64,000 nucleotides of DNA, taken from positions 310,001-374,000 of the forward strand of contig CAVXSO010000006.1 of assembly GCA_963764465.1 (NCBI GenBank), given 5' to 3'. Under the pieces are notes generated by a model. It was not told where the DNA came from and ran no database searches. It was given only the letters and a program-made list of their open reading frames with translations. The first letter of the stretch is position 1, and the number at the start of each line of letters is the position of its first letter. Shown here piece by piece: positions 8,600 to 17,070 of this stretch. The position numbers and the translations under genes were made by a program. Source of the stretch: JAJXXT01 sp963764465 (GTDB taxonomy: Bacteria > Pseudomonadota > Alphaproteobacteria > Acetobacterales > Acetobacteraceae).

Positions 8600-9629
8600 G
8601 GTGACGCCGGACGCGGCGAAGGACGCGCCACCGGAGGAACCACTGGCGATGGCCGCGCCGGCTCAGAACGGAGCCGAGGCGCCGGCGGCGACGCCGGGCG
8701 CGCCTGGGGGGGCCGAACCCGCGGCCGGGCCCGCGGACGCGGCGACGCCCGAGGCGGCTCCGGAGACAACCGTCGGCACAGCTTTCGAAACTGGCTCCGA
8801 AGCCACCCCCGAGCCCCCTCCCGACGCGCTGCCGGAAGCCGCCGGGTCGCGACCCGCGGCGCCCGCTCCGGCCCCCGCCGCCGAGGTGACGGAGGAACAG
8901 CTCCGCCTGGCCGAGGCATTGATCTTCGCGGCCAGCGAGCCGGTGCCGCCGCGCGCCCTGGTTCAGGCGCTGCCCGATGGCTCGGACGCCGACGCCGTGC
9001 TCGTTGCCCTGGTCGCGCGCTATGCCGGGCGCGGCGTGGAGCTGACACAGTCCGCCGGCGGGTGGCAGTTCCGCACCGCGCCCGATCTCGCACAGGCGCT
9101 GATCCGGGTCATTCCGCAGCCGCGCCGTCTGCCGCGCGCGGCGATGGAGACGCTCGCCATCATCGCCTACCACCAGCCGGTGACGCGCGCGGAGATCGAG
9201 GAGATCCGGGGCGCCTCGGTCTCCCAGGCGACGCTCGACGCGCTGCTGGAGGCAGGTCTGGTCGGCCCGCGCGGCCGTCGCGAGACCCCGGGCCGCCCGG
9301 CGCTTTGGGGCACCACCGCCAATTTCCTCGCCCAATTCCAGCTGCAGAGCCTGCGGGACCTGCCGCGGCGCGAGGAACTGCTGGTCGAAACCCCGAATGC
9401 CAGCAACGCCGCCGTCGCATCGGCGCCACCGTCGGAGGAGGCGCCCGTGGGGGAACCCACCGCCGAGCAACCGGGTGGCGAGACGCCAGGCGAGGTTGCG
9501 GAAGCGGCACAGGATGGCGAGGAAGCGGCACCATCGGTCGGCGCCGCCCCCGAAACGGAGAGCGAAGCCGAGGCGCCGCGCGCGGAACCCGCGCAGCAGG
9601 AGCGCCATGGAAAGGAGGCGGGTTCGTGA
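8592..9629 (+). CDS. scpB: Segregation and condensation protein B
   Basis: The product has 345 residues. ScpB is the winged-helix dimer partner of ScpA in the SMC complex. The conserved core spans about residues 99-260: LAEALIFAASEPVPPRALVQ, then PRAAMETLAIIAYHQPVTRAEIEEIRG, then LVGPRGRRETPGRPALWGTT. Acidic, Ala/Pro-rich extensions flank it on both sides, longer than in compact ScpB proteins of about 200 residues. The start overlaps scpA by 8 bases. Both ends are of low complexity and probably disordered. Confidence 0.93.
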   Translation: MDEVTPDAAKDAPPEEPLAMAAPAQNGAEAPAATPGAPGGAEPAAGPADAATPEAAPETTVGTAFETGSEATPEPPPDALPEAAGSRPAAPAPAPAAEVTEEQLRLAEALIFAASEPVPPRALVQALPDGSDADAVLVALVARYAGRGVELTQSAGGWQFRTAPDLAQALIRVIPQPRRLPRAAMETLAIIAYHQPVTRAEIEEIRGASVSQATLDALLEAGLVGPRGRRETPGRPALWGTTANFLAQFQLQSLRDLPRREELLVETPNASNAAVASAPPSEEAPVGEPTAEQPGGETPGEVAEAAQDGEEAAPSVGAAPETESEAEAPRAEPAQQERHGKEAGS

Positions 9630-9682
9630 CGCCTTTGCAACGGCGGTTTACCTTCCCCGCCCGCACCTGCTAGCAGGCCCCC

Positions 9683-10144
9683 ATGTTCGGTCTTGCCTGG
9701 TCCGAGGTTCTGCTCATCGGGGCGGTGGCGCTGATCGCCATCGGCCCCAAGGATCTGCCCGTCGCCATCAAGGCGGTCACCGGGGCGATCAAGAAGGCGC
9801 GCCGGCTCGCCGCCGAGTTCCAGAGCCATGTCGACGAGCTGGTGCGCGAGGCCGATCTCGGCTCGGTCAAGGACGGCTTCAAGGAACTGACCGATTTCGA
9901 CGTGGCCTCCACCGTCGAGAAGGCGGTCGATCCCGACGGCAGTCTCAAGGCGGCCTTCGCTGGCGACATCCTGGGCGAGGGCGGCACCGCGGACACTGCC
10001 GCAACCCCGGTCACCTCGGAGCCGCTGGCGGAGGTGGCCAGGCCGCCGCAGATCGAGGGCGTACCCCCCTTCATTCCGCCCGAGATCGCGAACGCCCCGA
10101 AGCCGCCGCCGTTCATCCCGCCCGGCATCCTGCTGCCGGGCTGA
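9683..10144 (+). CDS. tatB: Sec-independent translocase protein TatB
   Basis: This 153-residue protein starts with the TatB-type membrane helix (MFGLAWSEVLLIGAVALIAIGPKDLP), an amphipathic helix, and a charged region (VDELVREADLGSVKDGFKEL) ending in a Pro-rich tail. TatB forms the substrate receptor with TatC for folded proteins carrying twin-arginine signals. The GPKDLP hinge fits TatB better than TatA. No separate TatA gene is seen next to it, unlike the usual tatABC order. A Tat-type sulfatase is encoded at 60022. Confidence 0.92.
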   Translation: MFGLAWSEVLLIGAVALIAIGPKDLPVAIKAVTGAIKKARRLAAEFQSHVDELVREADLGSVKDGFKELTDFDVASTVEKAVDPDGSLKAAFAGDILGEGGTADTAATPVTSEPLAEVARPPQIEGVPPFIPPEIANAPKPPPFIPPGILLPG

Positions 10145-10177
10145 CCCTTCATCCGAGCCCTTTCGCGAGCCAAGCGC

Positions 10178-10978
10178 GTGTCCGAAACCGAGACCGAAGA
10201 CCCGATCAACGACAAGCCGATGCCGCTGCTCGAGCATCTGATCGAGCTGCGCCGCCGCCTGCTGTGGTCCGCGGTCGCGTTCCTGATCGCCTTCATGATC
10301 TGCTACCATTTCGCGGGGCCGATCTACAGCTTCCTCGCCGCGCCTCTCGCCAACCTGCTGAAGAACCAGCCGGGCGGCGAGCACATGATCTACACCCAGC
10401 TCTACGAGGCCTTCTTCACCTATCTGAAGGTGGCGATGTTCGGGGCCTTCTTCCTCTCCTTCCCGGTCCTCGCCACCCAGCTCTGGATGTTCGTCGCTCC
10501 CGGCCTCTACCGCAGCGAGAAGCGGGCGATGCTGCCCTTCCTCATCGCCACCCCGATCCTGTTCGTGATGGGTGCCGCGCTCGCCTATTATTTCGTGTTC
10601 CCGTTCGCCTGGAAATTCTTCCTCTCCTTCCAGTCCTCCAGCGGCGCCGACGGCCTCGCCATCGAGGCGATGCCGCGCGTCTCGGAATATCTCGACCTCG
10701 TGATGAAGCTGATCCTGGCCTTCGGCCTGGCGTTCGAGATGCCGGTCGGGCTTTCGCTGATGGCCAAGGTCGGGATCGTCTCGTCCAAGTCGCTGAAGCG
10801 CTACCGCCGCTACGCCTATGTCGGCATGTTCGTCATCGCCGCCGTCCTGGCGCCGCCCGACGTCATTACGCAGACCGGGCTCGCGGTGCCGCTGCTCCTG
10901 CTCTACGAAGGTTCCATCATCGCGGCCCGCATGGTCGAGCCGAAGCGCGACGATGACGATGACGACGACGACGCGTAG
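10178..10978 (+). CDS. tatC: Sec-independent translocase protein TatC
   Basis: This 266-residue polytopic membrane protein (six predicted helices) starts at a GTG. The TatC signature is visible in PLLEHLIELRRRLLWSAVAF at the N-terminus, followed by KVAMFGAFFLSFPVLATQLW and the LAPPDVITQTGLAVPLLLLYE segment. TatC recognises the twin-arginine signal peptide together with TatB. The C-terminus is a short run of Asp residues (DDDDDDDA), an odd acidic tail. serS begins 12 bases after the stop. Confidence 0.95.
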   Translation: MSETETEDPINDKPMPLLEHLIELRRRLLWSAVAFLIAFMICYHFAGPIYSFLAAPLANLLKNQPGGEHMIYTQLYEAFFTYLKVAMFGAFFLSFPVLATQLWMFVAPGLYRSEKRAMLPFLIATPILFVMGAALAYYFVFPFAWKFFLSFQSSSGADGLAIEAMPRVSEYLDLVMKLILAFGLAFEMPVGLSLMAKVGIVSSKSLKRYRRYAYVGMFVIAAVLAPPDVITQTGLAVPLLLLYEGSIIAARMVEPKRDDDDDDDDA

Positions 10979-10990
10979 GGACTGGAACTG

Positions 10991-12259
10991 ATGCACGATA
11001 TTCGCGCCATCCGCGAAGCGCCTGACGCGTTCGATGCCGCGATGCGGCGCCGCGGCGTGTCGCCAGACCCGTCCGCGACGATCCTGACGCATGACGCGGC
11101 GCGGCGCGCGGCACAGACGAAGCTTCAGGAGCTGCAGGCCGCGCGCAACGCGCTTGCCAAACGCATCGGCGAGGCCAAGCGCGCCAAGGAAGACAGCACG
11201 GCGCTGGAGGCCGAGGGCACCGCGCTGCGTGCCCAGATCGAGACGCTGGAGCAGGGGGCCACCAGCGCCGAGCAGGCGATGAACCTCATCCTCGAGGCGC
11301 TGCCCAACATTCTCGACCCCGAGGTCCCGGACGGTGCCGACGAGACCGCGAACGTGGTGCTGCGCGTCGGCCGCGGACCGGTGCCCGCGAACCACAAGCC
11401 GCGCGAGCATTTCGAGCTGGGCGAGGCGATGGGCCAGATGGACTTCGCCGCCGCCGCGAAGATCGCGGGCGCCCGCTTCACCGTGCTGCGCCGGAACCTG
11501 GCGCGGCTCGAGCGCGCGCTCGGCCAGTTCATGCTCGACATCCACACCGAGCAGCACGGCTACGAGGAAGTCTTCGTGCCGCTCCTGGTCAACGACGCGA
11601 CCGTCTATGGCACCGGCCAGCTCCCGAAATTCGCCGAGGACCTGTTCCGCACCACGGACGGGCGCTGGCTGATCCCGACGGCCGAGGTGCCGCTCACCAA
11701 TCTCGTCGCCGGCGAGATCGTGCCCGAGGCAAAACTGCCGATGCGCCTCACGGCGCTCACGCCGTGCTTCCGCAGCGAGGCGGGCTCTGCCGGGCGCGAC
11801 ACGCGCGGCATGCTGCGCCAGCACCAGTTCACCAAGGTGGAGCTGGTCTCGATCGCGCATCCGGACCATTCCGCGGCGGAGCACGAGCGCATGACGCAAT
11901 GCGCCGAGGCGATCCTGGAGAAACTGGAAATCCCCTGGCGGCGCGTGATCCTCGCCTCCGGCGACACCGGCTTCGGCTCGGCGCGCACGCACGACCTGGA
12001 GGTCTGGCTGCCCGGCCAGGCGGCGTGGCGGGAAATCTCCTCCTGCTCCAACATGCGCGCCTTCCAGGCGCGGCGCATGAACGCCCGCTTCCGCGCCGCG
12101 GACGGCAAGGTGGCGCATGTCCACACGCTGAACGGCTCTGGTGTTGCCGTGGGCCGCGCACTGATCGCGGTGATGGAAAACCACCAGCGCGCCGATGGCA
12201 GCATCGGCATCCCGCCGGCGCTGCGCCCCTGGCTCGGTGGCGTCGACCATATTTCCTGA
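10991..12259 (+). CDS. serS: Seryl-tRNA synthetase
   Basis: This class II aminoacyl-tRNA synthetase of 422 residues charges tRNA-Ser. The N-terminal antiparallel coiled-coil arm spans about residues 30-100 ([20 protein letters not shown]). Class II motif 2 is at [24 protein letters not shown], and motif 3 at [19 protein letters not shown]. It is the last gene of the argS-to-serS run. A tRNA-Ser gene lies far downstream at 55744. Confidence 0.97.
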   Translation: MHDIRAIREAPDAFDAAMRRRGVSPDPSATILTHDAARRAAQTKLQELQAARNALAKRIGEAKRAKEDSTALEAEGTALRAQIETLEQGATSAEQAMNLILEALPNILDPEVPDGADETANVVLRVGRGPVPANHKPREHFELGEAMGQMDFAAAAKIAGARFTVLRRNLARLERALGQFMLDIHTEQHGYEEVFVPLLVNDATVYGTGQLPKFAEDLFRTTDGRWLIPTAEVPLTNLVAGEIVPEAKLPMRLTALTPCFRSEAGSAGRDTRGMLRQHQFTKVELVSIAHPDHSAAEHERMTQCAEAILEKLEIPWRRVILASGDTGFGSARTHDLEVWLPGQAAWREISSCSNMRAFQARRMNARFRAADGKVAHVHTLNGSGVAVGRALIAVMENHQRADGSIGIPPALRPWLGGVDHIS

Positions 12260-12269
12260 GGGCAAGACA

Positions 12270-13265
12270 ATGAAATTCGCCGCCATCGGCCTCGACCACC
12301 GGCACATCTACGACCTCACGGAAAACCTGCTGAAGGCGGGTGCCGAATGCGCCGGCTACTGCCCCGAAACCTCCGATCCGGGTGTCATCGAGGGCTTCAC
12401 CAAGCGCTTCCCGCAAATCCAGCCGAAGCCCCGTGCCGCGCTGCTCGAGGACACGTCGGTCGCCATCGTCGCCACCGCCGCCATCCCCGCGGACCGCGCG
12501 CAGATCGCGCTCACCGCGATGCGGGCGGGCAAGGACGTGATGAGCGACAAGCCCGGTGTCACCACGCTCGACGAGCTGGAACTGCTCGAGGATTGCGTCC
12601 GCGAAACGAAGCGCATCTGGCACACCTGCTTCACCGAGCGTTTCCTCACCCCATCCACCTACGAGGCGCTAGCCCTCGTGCGGGCCGGCGCCATCGGCGA
12701 GGTGGTGCAGACCATCGGCCTCGGCCCGCACCGGCTCAACGCGGCGATCCGCCCCGCCTGGTTCTGGGAGCGGGAGCGCTACGGCGGCATCCTCGGCGAC
12801 ATCGCCTCGCACCAGATCGACCAGTTCATCACCTTCACCGGGGCGAAGGAGCCGCGCGTCGAGCTTGCCCGCGTCGGCAGCTTCGGCAACCGGACGCATT
12901 TTCAGGATTTCGGCGAGATCGTGCTCGGCAGCGAGGGCCCGCGTGGCTATATCCGGGTGGACTGGTTCACGCCGGACGGGCTGCCCACCTGGGGCGACGG
13001 GCGTATCATGGTGCTCGGCACCGAGGGCACGATCGAGCTGCGCAAATACGTCGATGTCGAGGGCAAGCCGGGCACCGATCATCTCTTCCTCGTGGACCGC
13101 AAGGGCACGCGCTACATCCCCTGCGAGGGCGGGAGGCTGCCGTATTTCGCGGCCTTCCTGCAGGACGTGCGCGACCGCACCGAAACCTCGATGGCGCAGT
13201 CCCACGTCTTCACCGTTTCGCGCCTGACCATCGCCGCCCAGCTCAAGGCCGAAGGCAAGCTCTAG
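12270..13265 (+). CDS. Gfo/Idh/MocA-family NAD(P)-dependent oxidoreductase
   Basis: The product has 331 residues. The N-terminal Rossmann part (MKFAAIGLDHRHIYDLTENL) has a modified glycine motif with DHRH after the first Gly, seen in some sugar-related family members. MRAGKDVMSDKPGVTTLDEL matches the family EKP-type motif, here DKP. The C-terminal half is the alpha/beta substrate domain (GGILGDIASHQIDQFITFTG with the conserved His). The substrate cannot be assigned. It follows serS by 10 bases, is 4 bases from the GFA gene, and is unrelated in sequence to the second family member at 61998. Confidence 0.85.
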   Translation: MKFAAIGLDHRHIYDLTENLLKAGAECAGYCPETSDPGVIEGFTKRFPQIQPKPRAALLEDTSVAIVATAAIPADRAQIALTAMRAGKDVMSDKPGVTTLDELELLEDCVRETKRIWHTCFTERFLTPSTYEALALVRAGAIGEVVQTIGLGPHRLNAAIRPAWFWERERYGGILGDIASHQIDQFITFTGAKEPRVELARVGSFGNRTHFQDFGEIVLGSEGPRGYIRVDWFTPDGLPTWGDGRIMVLGTEGTIELRKYVDVEGKPGTDHLFLVDRKGTRYIPCEGGRLPYFAAFLQDVRDRTETSMAQSHVFTVSRLTIAAQLKAEGKL

Positions 13266-13269
13266 CGAG

Positions 13270-13764
13270 ATGGGGCCTGGCGCGATGGCGGCATTCACCG
13301 GCGGCTGCTTCTGCGGTGCCGTGCGCTACCGCATGACGCGGCCCCCGATGTTCATCAACTGCTGCCATTGCCTGGACTGCCAGAAGCAGACCGGCGGCGC
13401 GTTTGCCATCAACGCCATCGTCGAGCATGACGCCGTGGCACTGGAACCCACCGCCATCGAGCCGGTCGCGATCGCAATGCCCACGGGCTCCGGCCGCCCG
13501 CACGACATCTACCGCTGCCCCACGTGCCAGACCGCGCTCTGGAGCGACTACGGCCGCCGGCGGGTGATGCTCTTCCTGCGCGTTTCCACTCTCGACAACG
13601 CCCACGCCTTGACGCCGGACGCGCACATCTTCACCCGCTCCAAGGTGCCCTGGATGACGCTGCCGCCGGAGGCACGCGCCTTCGAGGTCTATTACGACAT
13701 GCAAAAGGAGTGGCCCGCCGAAAGTCTCGCACGCCGCGAGGCATTACTCGGGCCCGGGCGCTAA
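13270..13764 (+). CDS. GFA-domain zinc-binding protein
   Basis: This is a 164-residue protein of the GFA family (glutathione-dependent formaldehyde-activating enzyme/centromere protein V fold). Zinc-binding cysteines are visible as GGCFCGAVRY, INCCHCLDCQKQTGG and YRCPTCQTALWS, the canonical order. Most such proteins have no proven activity; formaldehyde-glutathione adduct formation was proposed for Gfa but is disputed. An ATG at 13285 (MAAFTGG) is a plausible alternative start that matches typical family N-termini. It probably shares a transcript with the preceding oxidoreductase. Confidence 0.85.
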   Translation: MGPGAMAAFTGGCFCGAVRYRMTRPPMFINCCHCLDCQKQTGGAFAINAIVEHDAVALEPTAIEPVAIAMPTGSGRPHDIYRCPTCQTALWSDYGRRRVMLFLRVSTLDNAHALTPDAHIFTRSKVPWMTLPPEARAFEVYYDMQKEWPAESLARREALLGPGR

Positions 13765-13800
13765 CCCGCCGGCTTTCCGCAACCCCGGCATTAAATCGCG

Positions 13801-13814
13801 TTGATCCAGCGCAA
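13801..13814. promoter_or_regulatory. FNR/FixK-like binding site upstream of the oxoacid dehydrogenase operon
   Basis: TTGATCCAGCGCAA lies 53 bases before the start of the E1alpha gene. It matches the TTGAT-N4 left half of FNR/FixK-type sites; the right half is CGCAA rather than ATCAA. Such imperfect boxes are known in alphaproteobacteria. If used, it would tie the operon to low oxygen. This is a match by eye only. Confidence 0.4.
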
Positions 13815-13866
13815 TGCCGTGGATCTTCCTACCCAGATAAGGTGAACGCGACCTGGGGAGGAACGG

Positions 13867-14949
13867 ATGACCACCGAAACCGTGGCTCGGTTCTCTGTCG
13901 GCTTCACGCGTTACATCGACGCGGAGGGCAGGCCCATGGGCGATTTGCCCGCCTGGGCCCTGGGGCCGGCCAATCTCGTTCCCCACTATCGCGCCATGGT
14001 GCTGACGCGCACGTTCGATGCAAAGGCGGTCGCGCTGCAGCGCACCGGGCGGCTGGGCACGTATGCCTCCTCTCTCGGGCAGGAGGCCGTGGGCGTCGGC
14101 ACCGCCAGCGCCATGGCGGCGGACGACGTGCTGCTGCCCTCCTTCCGTGACCAGTCGGCCCAACTCCTGCGCGGCGTCACACCGCTCGAACTCCTGCTCT
14201 ATTGGGGCGGCGACGAGCGCGGCAGCGACTTCGCCGGCCCGCGCGAGGATTTCCCGATCTGCGTGCCGGTCGGAACCCATGCCCCGCATGCGGCGGGCGT
14301 GGCCCTGGCCTTCGCGCTGCGCAAGCAGAAGCGAGCGTCGGTCTGCCTCCTAGGCGATGGCGCGACCTCCAAGGGCGATGTCTACGAGGCGTTGAACATG
14401 GCCGGCGTCTGGCGCCTGCCCCTGGTCATGGTGGTCAACAACAACCAATGGGCAATCTCGGTACCGCGCTCGGCGCAGAGTGCGGCGGCAACCCTGGCGC
14501 AGAAGGCGATCGCCGCCGGCATCGAGGGCGAGCAGGTGGACGGCAACGACGTGATCGCGGTTTGCGACACGGTCGGGCGGGCGCTGGCGCGCGCGCGCGA
14601 GGGTGGCGGTGCCACGCTGATCGAGGCCATCACCTATCGCCTCACCGATCACACCACGGCGGACGACGCCGGGCGGTATCGCGGGGAGGCGGAGGTCAGC
14701 GCCCATTGGCACGGCGAGCCTATCGCGCGCCTGCGCGCCTATCTCGTGGCGCTGGGCGCATGGAGCCGCGAGGACGAGGAGCACGCCCTCGCGGACGCCG
14801 CCGCCACCGTCGACCGCGCCATCGCGGCCTATCTGGCGACATCGCCGCAGCCGGTGACGGCCATGTTCGACCATATGTTTGCGAACCTCCCGGCCGCGCT
14901 GCGCGTGCAGCGCGCGCTTGCCCTCCCGGCCGAGGCCCCCCATGCCTGA
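13867..14949 (+). CDS. Thiamine diphosphate-dependent 2-oxoacid dehydrogenase E1 alpha subunit
   Basis: The product has 360 residues. The ThDP motif is visible as GDGATSKGDVYEALNMAG with NNNQWAIS about 27 residues later, the canonical GDG-to-NN spacing. TYASSLGQEAVGVG and LPSFRDQSAQLLRG follow the PDH/BCKDH E1alpha pattern. The two-gene E1 with E2 but no E3 nearby fits a pyruvate or branched-chain 2-oxoacid dehydrogenase. The adjacent Leu/Val/Phe-type dehydrogenase favours branched-chain or aromatic 2-oxoacids, but that is an inference. GGGGAGGAACGG precedes the ATG. It overlaps the E1beta start by 8 bases. Confidence 0.9.
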   Translation: MTTETVARFSVGFTRYIDAEGRPMGDLPAWALGPANLVPHYRAMVLTRTFDAKAVALQRTGRLGTYASSLGQEAVGVGTASAMAADDVLLPSFRDQSAQLLRGVTPLELLLYWGGDERGSDFAGPREDFPICVPVGTHAPHAAGVALAFALRKQKRASVCLLGDGATSKGDVYEALNMAGVWRLPLVMVVNNNQWAISVPRSAQSAAATLAQKAIAAGIEGEQVDGNDVIAVCDTVGRALARAREGGGATLIEAITYRLTDHTTADDAGRYRGEAEVSAHWHGEPIARLRAYLVALGAWSREDEEHALADAAATVDRAIAAYLATSPQPVTAMFDHMFANLPAALRVQRALALPAEAPHA

Positions 14950-15922
14950 GCTCACCCTCGTCGAGGCGATCAACCGCGCCCTCGCCCGCGCCATGGCCGA
15001 AGACGAAACGGTCCTCGTCCTCGGTGAGGATGTCGGGCGCGACGGCGGCGTGTTCCGCGCGACCGACGGGCTGCTCACTCGTTTCGGTACCGAACGCGTG
15101 CTCGACACGCCGCTCGCCGAGGTCGCGATTGCCGGCATTTCCGTGGGCCTGGCCGCGCAGCACTTTCGCCCGGTGGCGGAGATCCAGTTCATGGGCTTCG
15201 CCTATTCCACCATCGACCAGATGCTGAACCACGCGGCACGGCTGCGCACGCGCACCCGCGGCCGGCTCTCCTGCCCGATGGTGCTGCGCATGCCCGCGGG
15301 CGGCGGCGTTCACGCACCGGAGCATCATTCCGAGAGCGGCGAAGCCTGCTTCACGAATATTCCAGGCCTGCGCGTCGTCTATCCCTCCTCGCCGCGTCGC
15401 GCCTACGGCCTGCTGCTGGCAGCGATCCGGGACCCTGATCCGGTCGTGTTTCTCGAACCGACACGCCTCTACCGAGCCTTTCGCGAGGAGGTCGCGGACG
15501 ACGGTACGGCGCTGCCGCTCGATCGCTGCTTCACCCTGCGCGAAGGCCGCGACGTGACACTGGTCGGCTGGGGCGCCATCGTCCGCGACATGCTCGCGGC
15601 CGCGGAACGGCTTGCGGCGGAAGGCACCGAGGCCGAGGTGATCGACGCCGCCACCCTGGTGCCGCTGGACGCCGCGACCATCCTCGCCTCCGTCGCCAGG
15701 ACCGGCCGTTGCGTGATCTGCCACGAGGCGCCGCTCACCGGCGGTTTCGGTGCCGAAATAGCGGCCCAGCTCGCCGGACCCGGCCTGATGTCGCTGCTGG
15801 CGCCGGTCGAGCGCGTTGCTGGCTGGGACACAGTGATGCCGCTGCCGCGGTTGGAGCAGCGCTACATTCCCGGCGTCGAGCACATCCTCGCCGCAGCGCG
15901 GCGCTGTCTTGCTCACGGCTAG
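14942..15922 (+). CDS. 2-oxoacid dehydrogenase E1 beta subunit
   Basis: The product has 326 residues, the usual E1beta length. It opens with LTLVEAINRALARAMAEDET and VLVLGEDVGRDGGVFRAT, then DTPLAEVAIAGISVGLA, MRMPAGGG-type and HHSESGEACFTNIPGL segments with the conserved His pair near the active site. The C-terminal transketolase domain has EVIDAATLVPLD. It pairs with the E1alpha gene to form the decarboxylating component. Start overlaps E1alpha; the E2 gene follows 12 bases after its stop. Confidence 0.92.
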   Translation: MPELTLVEAINRALARAMAEDETVLVLGEDVGRDGGVFRATDGLLTRFGTERVLDTPLAEVAIAGISVGLAAQHFRPVAEIQFMGFAYSTIDQMLNHAARLRTRTRGRLSCPMVLRMPAGGGVHAPEHHSESGEACFTNIPGLRVVYPSSPRRAYGLLLAAIRDPDPVVFLEPTRLYRAFREEVADDGTALPLDRCFTLREGRDVTLVGWGAIVRDMLAAAERLAAEGTEAEVIDAATLVPLDAATILASVARTGRCVICHEAPLTGGFGAEIAAQLAGPGLMSLLAPVERVAGWDTVMPLPRLEQRYIPGVEHILAAARRCLAHG

Positions 15923-15934
15923 GGGAGGGCGATC

Positions 15935-17044
15935 ATGACGGAAGAACCCAAGCGCGTCTTCCTGCTGCCGGATCTCGGCGAGGGCCTGCAGGATGCGGAG
16001 ATCGTCGCCTGGCATGTCGCCGAGGGCGACCATGTCGTCGCCGAGCAGCCGCTGGTCTCGGTGGAGACGGACAAGGCCGTGGTGGAAATCCCTTCGCCTC
16101 GCTCGGGACGGATCGAGAAACTGCTGGCTCCCGCGCACGCGCGCGTGCCGATCGGCGCGCCGCTCGTCGCGTTCGCGGACGGCGCGGAACACGATGCCGG
16201 CGCCATCGTCGGTGAGCTTGGGGAGCCGGTGCCGGTGCTTTCCCCATCGCCCACCAAGGCGGTTTCACAACCCGCCTCCCGTCCACGCGCCGCCCCGGCC
16301 GTGCGCGCGCTCGCGGCGCAACGTGATGTCGATCTCGCAACCATTTCCGGCTCCGGACCCGAGGGCGAAATCACGCGCGCCGACGTGGCACGCGCGGCCG
16401 TGGGGCAAGCGGGCGGCGAACCCCTGCGCGGCATGCGCCACGCGATGGCGCTGCGCATGGAAGAGGCCGGCCGCGCAGTGGTTCCGGCCACGGTGACGGA
16501 GGAAGCGGACATCGATGCCTGGCCCGCCGACGCACCCGTGACGGCGCTTCTGGTCGCAGCGCTGGTCGCCGGCTGTCAGGCTGAACCCGCGCTGAACGCA
16601 AGCTACGATGGCACGGCGCGGACGCGCCGATTCAACAGCGCCGTCAATGTCGGCATCGCCGTCGATACCGGGGACGGGCTCATCGTGCCGGTGCTGCGCG
16701 ACGGCGGCGCGCGCGACCAGGCCGCCGTATCGGCGGCGCTGCGCGAACTCATCGCGGACGCCCGGGCACGGCGCCTGCCACCCGAGGCGCTGCGCGACGC
16801 GACCGTGACGCTCTCCAATTTCGGTTCGCTCGGCGGCCTGTTCGCCGCCCTTGTCGTGGTGCCGCCGCAGGTCGCGATCCTCGGCGCCGGGCGCGCGCGA
16901 AAGCTCGTCGTGGAGTGGCAAGGCGGCTTCGTCGCCCGGCGGATGCTGCCGCTCTCGCTCACCTTCGACCATCGCGCCGTCTCCGGCGGCGAGGCGGCGC
17001 GGTTTCTTGCCGCCGTGAAGAATGCCTTGGAGCGCCTATCGTAA
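15935..17044 (+). CDS. 2-oxoacid dehydrogenase E2 (lipoyl acyltransferase) with altered active-site motif
   Basis: The product has 369 residues. One lipoyl domain (about 5-85) carries the modified lysine in VSVETDKAVVEIPS (Lys46 or nearby). A peripheral subunit-binding domain is at about 120-155 (VRALAAQRDVDLATISGSG). The catalytic domain includes NVGIAVDTGDGLIVPVLRD and TLSNFGSLGGLFA. The usual HxxxDG motif reads HRAVSG: the His is kept but Asp is Ser. The acyltransferase core is also short. It may still be active, since Ser/Thr variants seem to exist in some acyltransferases, or act mainly as a scaffold. No E3 gene is adjacent. Confidence 0.88.
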   Translation: MTEEPKRVFLLPDLGEGLQDAEIVAWHVAEGDHVVAEQPLVSVETDKAVVEIPSPRSGRIEKLLAPAHARVPIGAPLVAFADGAEHDAGAIVGELGEPVPVLSPSPTKAVSQPASRPRAAPAVRALAAQRDVDLATISGSGPEGEITRADVARAAVGQAGGEPLRGMRHAMALRMEEAGRAVVPATVTEEADIDAWPADAPVTALLVAALVAGCQAEPALNASYDGTARTRRFNSAVNVGIAVDTGDGLIVPVLRDGGARDQAAVSAALRELIADARARRLPPEALRDATVTLSNFGSLGGLFAALVVVPPQVAILGAGRARKLVVEWQGGFVARRMLPLSLTFDHRAVSGGEAARFLAAVKNALERLS

Positions 17045-17070
17045 CGAACGTCACCGCAGGGAGATGGAAC

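Noticed and set aside
9167..12307. Minus-strand open frame of more than 1000 codons antisense to scpB, tatB, tatC and serS
   Set aside because: High GC leaves few stops in antisense frames. The sense genes have clear family motifs; the antisense product has none.
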